DNA from: JAAFIW01 sp031414805
GTDB lineage: Bacteria; Pseudomonadota; Gammaproteobacteria; Burkholderiales; Burkholderiaceae_C
NCBI GenBank assembly: GCA_031414805.1
Contig: JANOQJ010000085.1
Location: forward strand, 15,280-79,279
Reading direction: 5' to 3'
Length of the DNA: 64,000 nucleotides
Shown: positions 51,317-61,125 of the stretch, in pieces
Layout: the number at the start of each line of letters is the position of its first letter
How positions within the stretch are numbered: position 1 is the first letter of the stretch
The notes under the pieces: generated by a model
The model's database searches: none
Told to the model about the DNA's origin: nothing
Seen by the model: the letters and a program-made list of their open reading frames with translations, nothing else
Position numbers and translations under genes: made by a program

Positions 51317-53370
51317 AATATCGGTTGATCGACACTGAGCGATTCACCCTTGGCTGCCAGCACCTTGCCCACCACGCCATCGGCGGCGGCAAACAGCACG
51401 TTTTCCATCTTCATGGCCTCAATCACCGCCACCCGCTCACCCGCTTGCACTTTCTGGCCCACTTGCACCGCCACATCGACCAGCAAGCCCGGCATGGGCG
51501 AGAGCACAAAGCGGCTCATGTCAGGTGGCGCTTTGTGCGGCATGAGCGCCTGCAGTTGGGCGGCGCGGGGCGACAGCACCAGCGCGTCGAACTGGGTGCC
51601 GTTGTGCAACACGCGCAGCGCCAGCGGGTTGCCCGGAATGCCGCGCTGTACCTGGGCGGTGAAGGGTTGGCCGTTCACCGTGCCTTGCAGGCGTGCATCG
51701 CCCAAGCTTGAATTACTATCGATTTGATAGCTGCTTGAGCAGATTCTGATAGGGCTGGAGGCCGTTTTTGCTTGTAAACCGCCAATCATGGATGTGGTGG
51801 CTATGTGCTGTGTCAGCGTGCCCTGTAACCCTGACTGCCCCAATTCCAGCACCACAAACGTCTCATCGACCTGCACTTCATGCCCCGGCATCTGGCCACT
51901 GATGCCCACCGCCCGCTCCCGCATCCGTCGGTGCTGGAAAGCCGCCAGCGCCACCAGAAAGTTCGGGTCATCGTGCGGCACGTCTTGCGCGTGAAAGCCT
52001 TTGCCGTAATGCTCGGCAATAAAGCCGGTGTTGAAGTCACCCGCCACAAACTTCGGGTGCGCCAGTAGCGCCGCCTGGAAGGGAATGTTGCTGCTGATGC
52101 CGCGAATCACAAAACCGTTGAGCGCCTCGCGCATCTTGGCAATCGCGTCCGGGCGGTCTTTGCCATGCACGATGAGCTTGGCGATCATGGAGTCGTAGAA
52201 CATGGGAATTTCACCGCCGTCCTGCACGCCGGTGTCGACTCGGATGCCGTACAAGCCATCGGTATTGCCCTGGAACATGGTCTGCACCGGCGGCACAAAC
52301 CGCACGAGCCGCCCGGTGCTGGGCAGAAAGTTGCGAAACGGGTCTTCTGCGTTGATGCGGCATTCCATGGCCCAGCCATTGCGCTGTACGTCTTTCTGCG
52401 CCAGCGGCAGGGGCTCGCCAGCCGCCACACGAATCATCAGCTCCACCAAGTCCAGCCCGGTGATGCACTCGGTCACCGGGTGCTCCACCTGCAGGCGCGT
52501 GTTCATCTCCAGAAAGTAAAAGCTCTGGTCTTTGCCCACCACAAACTCCACCGTTCCCGCGCTCTGGTAGTTGACCGATTTGGCCAGTTGCACGGCCTGC
52601 GCACCCATGGCCTGCCGCGTCGCGTCGGTGATAAAGGGCGACGGCGCCTCTTCAATCACCTTCTGGTGGCGCCGCTGGATGGAACACTCACGCTCGTTCA
52701 GGTAAATCACGTTGCCTTGTGCGTCGCCCAGCACTTGAATTTCAATATGGCGCGGCTCTTCAACAAATTTCTCAATGAACACGCGGTCATCGCCAAAGCT
52801 GTTTCGGGCTTCGCTCTGGCAGGAGGTGAAGCCTTCAAAGGCTTCCTTGTCGTTGAACGCCACCCGCAAGCCTTTGCCACCGCCACCCGCACTGGCCTTG
52901 ATCATCACCGGGTAGCCAATGCCTTTGGCAATTTCAACAGCCTGCTGCGCGCTATCAATTGCATCGTTGTAGCCCGGAATGCAGTTCACACCTGCTTGAG
53001 CAGCTAGCTTTTTGCTAGCAATTTTGTCGCCCATCGCGGCAATGCTGTGGTGCTTGGGGCCGATGAAGATCAGGCCCTCTTCTTCCACCTTTCTGGCAAA
53101 GGCTTCGTTCTCGCTGAGAAAGCCATAGCCGGGGTGAATGGCCTGCGCGCCGGTCTGCTTGGCAGCGGCAATGATCTTGTCGCCCTGCAGATAGCTCTCG
53201 CGCGATGGGGCTGGGCCGATGTGAATAGCCTCGTCGGCTAGTTGCACATGGCGCGCTTCCTTGTCGGCATCGGAATACACCGCGACGGTTTGGATACCCA
53301 TTTTTCGGGCGGTGACGATGACGCGGCAGGCGATTTCGCCCCGGTTTGCTATCAATATTTTGTTAAACAT
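51304..53370 (-). CDS. pccA: Propionyl-CoA carboxylase alpha subunit, with an in-frame repeat
   Basis: Biotin carboxylase plus biotin carrier, 688 residues. Biotin carboxylase domain 1-450: FNKILIANRGEIACRV, ATP grasp loop KASAGGGGKGLR, EMNTRLQVEHPVTE. The carrier domain is at the C-terminus with the biotinyl Lys654 in EAMKMEN. Between them is the BT domain; at about residues 532-552 a family A repeat encodes GLQAKTASSPIRICSSSYQI and neighbours. The reading frame is intact. Two genes (hipBA) and a 42-codon upstream ORF separate it from pccB, although the two subunits act as one complex. It overlaps the upstream mini-ORF stop region. Confidence 0.93.
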   Translation of the reverse strand: MFNKILIANRGEIACRVIVTARKMGIQTVAVYSDADKEARHVQLADEAIHIGPAPSRESYLQGDKIIAAAKQTGAQAIHPGYGFLSENEAFARKVEEEGLIFIGPKHHSIAAMGDKIASKKLAAQAGVNCIPGYNDAIDSAQQAVEIAKGIGYPVMIKASAGGGGKGLRVAFNDKEAFEGFTSCQSEARNSFGDDRVFIEKFVEEPRHIEIQVLGDAQGNVIYLNERECSIQRRHQKVIEEAPSPFITDATRQAMGAQAVQLAKSVNYQSAGTVEFVVGKDQSFYFLEMNTRLQVEHPVTECITGLDLVELMIRVAAGEPLPLAQKDVQRNGWAMECRINAEDPFRNFLPSTGRLVRFVPPVQTMFQGNTDGLYGIRVDTGVQDGGEIPMFYDSMIAKLIVHGKDRPDAIAKMREALNGFVIRGISSNIPFQAALLAHPKFVAGDFNTGFIAEHYGKGFHAQDVPHDDPNFLVALAAFQHRRMRERAVGISGQMPGHEVQVDETFVVLELGQSGLQGTLTQHIATTSMIGGLQAKTASSPIRICSSSYQIDSNSSLGDARLQGTVNGQPFTAQVQRGIPGNPLALRVLHNGTQFDALVLSPRAAQLQALMPHKAPPDMSRFVLSPMPGLLVDVAVQVGQKVQAGERVAVIEAMKMENVLFAAADGVVGKVLAAKGESLSVDQPILEFA
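51715..51780 (+). repeat. Dispersed repeat family A, copy inside pccA
   Basis: Full-length copy: CTATCGATTTGATAGC, TGCTTGAGCAGATTCTGAT, AGGGCTGGAGGCCG and the TTTTTGCTTGTAAACC tail, translated on the minus strand without a stop. Confidence 0.9.
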
Positions 53371-53491
53371 GTGTCGTCTCCATCGGGACGAAATCGTCTG
53401 TATGCACTTCGTGCAACATGCGATTTAGCTTCGCTGCTGCGCCGCTTTGCGGCTGGTCGCCACGGTTGGCGATGAGGAGTTTGGTGAACAT
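53363..53491 (-). CDS. Mini-ORF repeating the start of a biotin carboxylase gene
   Basis: Frame of 42 codons beginning MFTKLLIANRGD, then QPQSGAAAKLNRMLHEV and ending at a TAA that overlaps the first codons of pccA. The first eleven residues are the canonical biotin carboxylase N-terminus, the same as the start of pccA (MFNKILIANRGE) but with different codons, so it is not a recent duplication of pccA itself. It has a good AAGGAC box. It may be a broken earlier start, the relic of another carboxylase gene, or a leader ORF that couples translation to pccA. Confidence 0.55.
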   Translation of the reverse strand: MFTKLLIANRGDQPQSGAAAKLNRMLHEVHTDDFVPMETTHV

Positions 53492-53517
53492 GGTGTCCTT
53501 GATAGTCGGTACTTGAA

Positions 53518-54804
53518 TTAGTGGAGAAGCGTCATCTGCTGCGCTGCAGTTTGCGTCAATCGCTTGAGCGAAGTCGCACGAATCGGCAAGTGTTTGGCTA
53601 GGCGGGGCAGTGCCTGCGTAGCTTTAGAAATTTGGCTTATGGCCAATTCAGCCGCCCCCGCATCCACCCCACACTGCTTCGCCAATCCCAGCAAATGCGC
53701 CCGGGTAATGCCCTTGCCGTGACCCATCACACTGGTCGAATGCTCGCCGCCCGGCCCGTCGCTCAACGTCAAATCAAACACCGGGGCCATCTTCCAGTAG
53801 CCCTGGGCGTCCAGGCGGAAGGCGAAGTTGCGGCTGTGGTCGTCGCGGTTGTGCAGCAGCACATTGAGCACGCAGCGCTCAAACGCATTGAGCAGCTCGG
53901 GATGGCTGCCGGTGATGCGCAGGGTGGCCAGCAGCACGGTTTCGTAGTCGAGCGAGGGCATGCGGTGGTCGGCTTGCAGCATGGCGGACAGGCTCATGAC
54001 CGGAATGCGGATCAGGGTTTTGTTGCCTTCCTTGTCTTTCACCACCGCGCGGTCAAAGCGCTCAACACCAAACGCGCTGTATTTCGCGCCCAACTCAAAC
54101 AAGCGGCTTTTGGGCATGTCGTGCCCGGCCGCTCTGGCCACGCGGGCATACAACTCTTCCATGGCGCACACCTCTTTGTGCTCGCACTCGGCAGGGAATT
54201 TGATGAGCCACGGGGTGGCTGCGCCGGTGGGTATTTCGTCGGTGCTGACAACCCCGGTGCGCGCATTGAAATTAGCCAGCACCTTGGGCCGCGCGCCTTG
54301 GGGCGAGCCGCCCAGGCGCAGCAGTTGCTGCAAACCATCGGGCGCGCCTTTTTCGCTCCAGGCCTTGTCTTGCTGCAGCTCGGTGATGTGTTGCGCAATG
54401 TCTTTGAGGCGCAGCTCCACTTGGGGCGTGTTGTCTTCTTGCGCAGGCTCGAACGACAACGCGCCGATGGCACGGTCACCCACGATGGCCAGGCGCTCCA
54501 GCACGGACACCGTTGCGGGCTCGCGCCCGGTGCGGCGCAGGGCACGGTCCATCAACAGCATGCCCCAACCGTCGGGCAGGGAGTCGGCCACAAAGCCGGG
54601 CAGGCCGTGAAAGGCGCGCTCACTTTTGTAAGTTACCTGGGCTGCGCCAGCGCGTGGCAAGGGGTGGTGAATGGGTGAGAGTTCAAGACCACGCTCGATT
54701 GCAGTCGCGCTGTACTCAAAGGCAATGGTGTTGCCCAGCTCCGCCAGCGTGCCCAACGGCCAGCGCTGGCCCCAGCCGTTGTAGAGGACTTGCAGCTTCT
54801 TCAT
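53518..54804 (-). CDS. hipA: HipA-type serine/threonine kinase toxin
   Basis: Toxin of a type II hipBA module, 428 residues. N-terminal domain with LPDGWGMLLMDRAL, P-loop-like GGSPQGARPK (about 167-176), central WLIKFPAECEHKE, catalytic loop NVLLHNRDDHSRNFAF with the base Asp near residue 322, and metal site APVFDLTLSDG. HipA kinases phosphorylate tRNA synthetases and cause growth arrest. It overlaps the antitoxin gene by 4 bp. The position between pccB and pccA is unusual. Confidence 0.92.
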   Translation of the reverse strand: MKKLQVLYNGWGQRWPLGTLAELGNTIAFEYSATAIERGLELSPIHHPLPRAGAAQVTYKSERAFHGLPGFVADSLPDGWGMLLMDRALRRTGREPATVSVLERLAIVGDRAIGALSFEPAQEDNTPQVELRLKDIAQHITELQQDKAWSEKGAPDGLQQLLRLGGSPQGARPKVLANFNARTGVVSTDEIPTGAATPWLIKFPAECEHKEVCAMEELYARVARAAGHDMPKSRLFELGAKYSAFGVERFDRAVVKDKEGNKTLIRIPVMSLSAMLQADHRMPSLDYETVLLATLRITGSHPELLNAFERCVLNVLLHNRDDHSRNFAFRLDAQGYWKMAPVFDLTLSDGPGGEHSTSVMGHGKGITRAHLLGLAKQCGVDAGAAELAISQISKATQALPRLAKHLPIRATSLKRLTQTAAQQMTLLH

Positions 54805-55121
54805 GCCAACGCTTTTCCAGGTCGGCGTGCACGTTGCCGGGCAGGCTGGGTTGCCATGCGCTCCATATCGGCAATCGACAAAGAAGGCAGCACAAACAAG
54901 CCATCCAGCTGCGCGACCACTTGCAAGGCCTGCGACACTCGCACCAGCAGCTCCAGCGTGCCCTGCCCCGTGCCCTCCAGTCGGCGGATGGAAGACAGCG
55001 ATGCGCCGACCATCTGCGCCAGTTGTTGCTGCGTGAGGTTGCCACGCAGGCGAAGCTGGCGAATACGCTCGCCCAGCTCCATGCAGATGGCTTGCGGTGG
55101 CAAAATGGTAAACGTTCTCAT
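54801..55121 (-). CDS. hipB: HipB-like Xre-family antitoxin
   Basis: DNA-binding antitoxin of 106 residues with one helix-turn-helix (LGERIRQLRLRGNLTQQQLAQMVGASLSSIRRLEGTGQGTLELLVRVSQAL, about residues 16-66) and a basic, probably flexible tail that contacts HipA. It starts at 55121 and is followed by hipA with an ATGA overlap. Such antitoxins repress their own promoter; the AT-rich stretch just upstream (55131-55191) is the likely control region. Confidence 0.85.
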   Translation of the reverse strand: MRTFTILPPQAICMELGERIRQLRLRGNLTQQQLAQMVGASLSSIRRLEGTGQGTLELLVRVSQALQVVAQLDGLFVLPSLSIADMERMATQPARQRARRPGKALA

Positions 55122-55496
55122 GAGAGCAATTATGTCAATAAATGTTCTTTTAATGCTCTAATTTGAACTATAAAACTTTATATACAAAGTCTTCAAGCTT
55201 GTCTGCGATTACGGCTTTCCACTGGTGTCTGGGCCTGCAACAGGCTTGGGGTATCTGCCTACGCTCATGTCCCCCGCCCAAAGGCTGTCGCCTTCTTGCT
55301 CCTCCTTGACTTCGCTGCGGCAGACACCCCAAGCCCGATGCTGCGAAGTGAGTTTGTATGCGAGCACAGGCATGCCATTCCTCGGGATCGGGCTGCCTGT
55401 GCGTTTTGCGTAGGTCAAGGAGGAGCCCGAAGGGCGGGGGACACGGAGCAAAACGCTCGGGCAACCCGATCCGGCGAGATACAAACCCTGAGGCTT
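55122..55496. other. Structured island between pccB and hipBA
   Basis: Spacer of 375 bp. 55131-55191 is AT-rich (TTTGAACTATAAAACTTTATA) and is probably the hipBA promoter/operator. 55243-55442 has several inverted repeats: 55243-55259 with 55319-55335; 55269-55279/55298-55310 with 55414-55426/55432-55442; and a hairpin 55364-55372 with 55394-55402. The first two are interleaved. Open frames exist on both strands across it but none has a ribosome binding site or known domain. It could be a structured RNA, a REP/BIME-like element or a mobile-element relic. Confidence 0.6.
55131..55191 (-). promoter_or_regulatory. Probable hipBA promoter/operator region
   Basis: The only strongly AT-rich stretch in this neighbourhood, immediately upstream of the hipB start, with TATAAAACTTTATATAC as a partly symmetric sequence. 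Assignment rests on position and composition. Confidence 0.4.
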
Positions 55497-57029
55497 TCAC
55501 AGCGGAATATTCCCGTGCTTGCGCCACGGGTTGTCCAGCTTCTTGTTGGCCAGCATCACCAGGCTGCGGCAAATGCGTTTGCGCGTTTCATGCGGCAGGA
55601 TCACGTCGTCCACATAGCCGCGGCTGCTGGCAATAAAGGGGTTGGCAAAGCGGGTTTTGTATTCCGCCTCACGAGCAGCCAGCTTGACTGGGTCACCTTT
55701 GTCTTCACGAAAAATAATCTCTACCGCACCCTTGGCACCCATCACCGCAATCTCGGCGTGCGGCCAGGCCAGGTTGACGTCGCCGCGCAGATGCTTGCTG
55801 GCCATCACGTCGTAGGCGCCGCCGTACGCTTTGCGGGTGATCACGGTGATCTTGGGCACCGTGCATTCGGCGTAGGCATACAACAGCTTGGCCCCGTGTT
55901 TGATGATGCCGCCGTACTCCTGCGCAGTGCCCGGCATGAAGCCCGGCACATCCACAAACGTGACCACGGGAATGTTGAACGCATCGCAAAAACGCACGAA
56001 ACGCGCCGCCTTGATGGACGACTTAATGTCCAGGCACCCCGCCAGCACCAGCGGCTGGTTGGCCACGATGCCAATGGCCTGGCCGTCCATGCGGGCAAAG
56101 CCCACCACGATGTTTTTGGCGTACTCGGGCTGAATCTCAAAGAAGTCGCCATCGTCTACGGTCTTGACGATCAACTCCTTCATGTCATACGGCTTGTTGG
56201 CGTTGTCGGGCACCAGCGTGTCCAGGCTCAGATCCATGCGATCAGCCGGGTCGTCGCACGGCCGCCGGGGGGCTTTTTCTCGGTTGTTCAGCGGCAGGTA
56301 GTTGAACAGGCGGCGCGTCATCAGCAGCGCTTCCACATCGTTTTCAAACGCGCGGTCGGCCACGCCACTTTTGGTGCTGTGGGTGAGGCCGCCGCCCAGC
56401 TCTTCAGCCGTCACTTCTTCATGCGTCACCGTCTTCACCACCTCGGGGCCGGTGACAAACATGTAGCTGCTGTCCTTGACCATGAAGATGAAATCGGTCA
56501 TCGCAGGCGAATACACCGCACCGCCCGCGCAAGGCCCCATCACCAGGCTGATCTGCGGCACCACGCCGCTGGCCAGCACGTTCTTCTGAAACACATCGGC
56601 ATAGCCACCCAGCGAAGCCACGCCCTCTTGAATGCGCGCGCCGCCCGAGTCGTTCAGCCCAATCACCGGCGCGCCCACCTTCATCGCCTGGTCCATCACC
56701 TTGCAGATTTTTTCGGCATGCGCTTCGCTGAGCGCACCACCAAACACGGTGAAATCCTGGCTGAAGACAAACACCAGGCGACCATTGATCATTCCGTACC
56801 CAGTGACCACGCCGTCGCCCGGAATCTTTTGGTCTTGCATGCCGAAGTCGGTGCAGCGGTGCTCGACAAACATGTCCCACTCTTCAAACGTGCCCTCGTC
56901 CAGCAGCAACTCAAGCCGCTCGCGGGCCGTGAGCTTGCCCTTGGCATGCTGCGCGTCAATGCGCTTCTGGCCACCACCCAGGCGGGCTGCGGCTCGTTTG
57001 GATTCGAGTTGTTCGAGGATGGTTTGCAT
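55497..57029 (-). CDS. pccB: Propionyl-CoA carboxylase beta subunit
   Basis: Carboxyltransferase subunit of 510 residues. Acyl-CoA-binding half with GDGVVTGYGMINGRLVFVFSQDFTVFGG and NDSGGARIQEGVASLGGY; carboxybiotin half with VDVPGFMPGTAQEYGGIIKHGAKLLYAY and TRKAYGGAYDVMASKHLRGD (given as family markers). It ends KLDNPWRKHGNIPL as usual. It transfers carboxyl to propionyl-CoA giving (S)-methylmalonyl-CoA. It is 25 bp downstream of the MeaB fusion gene and in the same operon as mcm. Confidence 0.95.
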   Translation of the reverse strand: MQTILEQLESKRAAARLGGGQKRIDAQHAKGKLTARERLELLLDEGTFEEWDMFVEHRCTDFGMQDQKIPGDGVVTGYGMINGRLVFVFSQDFTVFGGALSEAHAEKICKVMDQAMKVGAPVIGLNDSGGARIQEGVASLGGYADVFQKNVLASGVVPQISLVMGPCAGGAVYSPAMTDFIFMVKDSSYMFVTGPEVVKTVTHEEVTAEELGGGLTHSTKSGVADRAFENDVEALLMTRRLFNYLPLNNREKAPRRPCDDPADRMDLSLDTLVPDNANKPYDMKELIVKTVDDGDFFEIQPEYAKNIVVGFARMDGQAIGIVANQPLVLAGCLDIKSSIKAARFVRFCDAFNIPVVTFVDVPGFMPGTAQEYGGIIKHGAKLLYAYAECTVPKITVITRKAYGGAYDVMASKHLRGDVNLAWPHAEIAVMGAKGAVEIIFREDKGDPVKLAAREAEYKTRFANPFIASSRGYVDDVILPHETRKRICRSLVMLANKKLDNPWRKHGNIPL

Positions 57030-57048
57030 GGTTTCTTTTACTTTCAGA

Positions 57049-57100
57049 TGCTATTTATTTAGTAGCTGCTTGAGCAGTATTTACCTGGGTTGACAGCAGA
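57049..57100 (+). repeat. Dispersed repeat family A, copy at the 3' end of the meaB fusion
   Basis: GATGCTATTTATTTAGTAGC, TGCTTGAGCAGTATTTAC and CTGGGTT. The stop codon of the fusion gene (57055-57057) and its last ten codons (TQVNTAQAATK) are repeat sequence. Confidence 0.88.
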
Positions 57101-58761
57101 TTTCGTGCTGCAACCGATGGCGCGAGCGTGCCGTTAATCACCTGCGCTGAGATCTGCGGCAGCAGCGCCTGCACGCTCGGGTGGTGGTTGAACGCGTGCT
57201 TCAAGCCCGCTTCAATGCGCTCCCACATCCAGGCCAAAGCCTGGTTTTTTCTGCGTTCTGATAGCTGGCCGTTGGCGGTTTGTGACGCGCGAAATTGAGT
57301 AGCGGCGGCCCAGAAGCGATCCACACCGTCGGCTTTCAAGGCGCTTAGCTGGATGACTTGCGGCTGCCATTGGGTGTCTGCTCCCTCCCCTTCCGGGCTA
57401 GGGTGAGGGTTTGCGTGTGACGCACGATGCATCCCCAACAAGCGCAGCGACGAAACAATCTGTACCTGCGCTCGCATGGCTGCGTCGGGGTCAATGTCGG
57501 CCTTGTTGATCATTACCAGGTCCGCCAGCTCCATCACGCCTTTTTTGATCGCCTGCAAATCGTCTCCCGCATTGGGCAGCTGCATCAACACAAACATGTC
57601 CGTCATGCCTGCCACCGCAATCTCGCTCTGGCCAACACCCACGGTCTCCACCAGCACCACGTCATAACCCGCCGCCTCGCACACCAGCATGGCCTCACGC
57701 GTCATCGACGCCACGCCACCCAAGGTGCCGCTGCTGGGGCTAGGGCGGATAAAGGCTTGGTCGTGCACCGAGAGCTTTTCCATGCGGGTTTTGTCGCCCA
57801 GGATGGAGCCGCCCGAGACGGTGGACGATGGGTCGATGGTGAGCACCGCCACGCGATGGCCTTGGGCGATCAGGTATAGGCCCAGCACTTCGATAAAGGT
57901 CGATTTGCCCACGCCGGGCACACCGCTGATACCCAGGCGGAAAGATTTGCCGGTGTGGGGTAGCAGTGCGTTGAGCAATTCGTCTGCTCGGGCTCGATGG
58001 TCGGCGCGGGTGGATTCGAGCAGGGTGATGGCTTTGGCGATGGCGCGGCGTTTTGGCGCGCTTGAATCGCCCAGCATCAGCGCTAATAGATCGGCGTTGC
58101 CAACGAACGAGCCCTTCGATACCTCAGGGCGAACGGTGGGAGGGTTTGCGCTTACCGAGCTGACCGAAGCCCCTGCCCCAATCACACCGACCCGTTCGGG
58201 CTGAGGTATCGAAGCCCCACCCACCCGTTCGGGCTGAGGTATCGAAGTCCCACCCACCCGTTCGGGCTGAGATATCGAAGTCCCACCCACCCGTTCGGGC
58301 TGAGGTATCGAAGCCTTACCCACCCGTTCAGGCTGAGGTATCGAAGCACCACCCACCCGTTCGGGCTGAGGTATCGAAGCCCCACCCACCCGTTCGGGCT
58401 GAGGTATCGAAGCCTTACCCACCCGTTCGGGCTGAGGTATCGAAGCCTCAGCGCTACGACTCAAGTGATCCGGCAACGGATTTCGCGTGCCCCATGCATG
58501 CACTTGAATCGCATGCCAATCACCCCGAATCAAAGCCTCTTTCTTCGCTCGAGACCAGCCCTTGATCTGCTGCTCAAACCCAATCGCCCCTTCCCGTGTT
58601 TCAAACTCCCCTTGCCAGACCAATTCCACCGGTTTGCGCGTCGCCGTGTAGCCATACAGGCCGTCATCGTGCTGCTGCATTCGTGCCTCGATGCTGTCGG
58701 TATGGCCACAGTAATATGAGCCATCGTCACACCGCAGCAGATAGACAAAAAAAGGGTTCAT
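57055..58761 (-). CDS. GIY-YIG domain fused by an 11-residue repeat array to a MeaB/ArgK GTPase
   Basis: Uninterrupted frame of 568 residues. Residues 1-90 are a UPF0213-type GIY-YIG nuclease domain (FFVYLLRCDDGSYYCGHTD, then the Arg/Glu segment EFETREGAIGFEQQIKGWSRAKKEALI). Residues about 103-190 are eight copies of an 11-residue unit (ASIPQPERVGG). Residues about 220-568 are a complete MeaB/ArgK G3E GTPase: Walker A GISGVPGVGKSTF near 279, ETVGVGQSE, and NKADIDPDA. MeaB proteins load and protect adenosylcobalamin in methylmalonyl-CoA mutase, encoded next door. A GTG at 58185 could start MeaB alone, but it has no ribosome binding site. ATG at 58761 preferred to TTG at 58791. The end is encoded by a family A repeat. 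Confidence 0.8.
   Translation of the reverse strand: MNPFFVYLLRCDDGSYYCGHTDSIEARMQQHDDGLYGYTATRKPVELVWQGEFETREGAIGFEQQIKGWSRAKKEALIRGDWHAIQVHAWGTRNPLPDHLSRSAEASIPQPERVGKASIPQPERVGGASIPQPERVGGASIPQPERVGKASIPQPERVGGTSISQPERVGGTSIPQPERVGGASIPQPERVGVIGAGASVSSVSANPPTVRPEVSKGSFVGNADLLALMLGDSSAPKRRAIAKAITLLESTRADHRARADELLNALLPHTGKSFRLGISGVPGVGKSTFIEVLGLYLIAQGHRVAVLTIDPSSTVSGGSILGDKTRMEKLSVHDQAFIRPSPSSGTLGGVASMTREAMLVCEAAGYDVVLVETVGVGQSEIAVAGMTDMFVLMQLPNAGDDLQAIKKGVMELADLVMINKADIDPDAAMRAQVQIVSSLRLLGMHRASHANPHPSPEGEGADTQWQPQVIQLSALKADGVDRFWAAATQFRASQTANGQLSERRKNQALAWMWERIEAGLKHAFNHHPSVQALLPQISAQVINGTLAPSVAARNLLSTQVNTAQAATK
58108..58135 (-). repeat. Dispersed repeat family B, single copy in the fusion linker
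   Basis: CCCTTCGATACCTCAGGGCG and AACGG, opposite in orientation to the array that follows, translated as TVRPEVSKGSF just before the MeaB domain. Confidence 0.8.
58191..58454 (-). repeat. Tandem array of eight 33-bp units (family B)
   Basis: Units start at 58191, 58224, 58257, 58290, 58323, 58356, 58389 and 58422; each reads CCGTTCGGGCTGAGGTATCG, then AAGCC and a CCACCCAC or TTACCCAC spacer. The 33-bp period keeps the frame, so the array encodes an 11-residue repeat in the fusion protein. Substitutions are few (one GATATC, one TTCAGG). Confidence 0.95.
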
Positions 58762-58818
58762 GTGGACAGATTTGTGTGACGGCTTCGGCAAGCGCAGCCC
58801 GAACGGGCATGAGTGTGT

Positions 58819-61005
<2,187 letters not shown>

Positions 61006-61041
61006 GCGGCCGATTCTAGCCAGATTTGCAAACGTAATTAT

Positions 61042-61054
61042 GAATTCAGAATTC
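61042..61054. promoter_or_regulatory. Possible operator between mutase and GntR genes
   Basis: GAATTC-A-GAATTC, a 13-bp near-perfect palindrome in the 120-bp divergent spacer, close to the mutase start. A GntR/FadR-type regulator is encoded divergently, so this is a candidate binding site, on position and symmetry only. Confidence 0.3.
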
Positions 61055-61080
61055 AGTTTCGCGTAAACTGGCACCACCAC

Positions 61081-61107
61081 CGTTCGCCCAGAGGTATCGA
61101 AGGGCTC
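61081..61107 (-). repeat. Dispersed repeat family B copy in the mutase-gntR spacer
   Basis: GTTCGCCCAGAGGTATCGAA and GGGCTC, a somewhat diverged copy of the unit in the 58191-58454 array. Confidence 0.75.
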
Positions 61108-61125
61108 ACACAAACCTCAGATTGA

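Noticed and set aside
52984..53022. A family A-like sequence (CTGCTTGAGCAGCTAGC) inside the biotin carboxylase domain of pccA
   Set aside because: The encoded residues GDKIASKKLAAQAGV are conserved in biotin carboxylases everywhere, so the similarity to the repeat is most likely coincidence; the ACAAGGGCT part is missing.
55168..55572. Open frames on both strands over the pccB-hipB spacer
   Set aside because: They overlap inverted repeats and the pccB 3' end, lack a ribosome binding site and show no domain; treated as non-coding.
55296..57062. Plus-strand open frame of 588 codons opposite pccB
   Set aside because: Antisense shadow of pccB caused by codon bias; no domain is recognisable.
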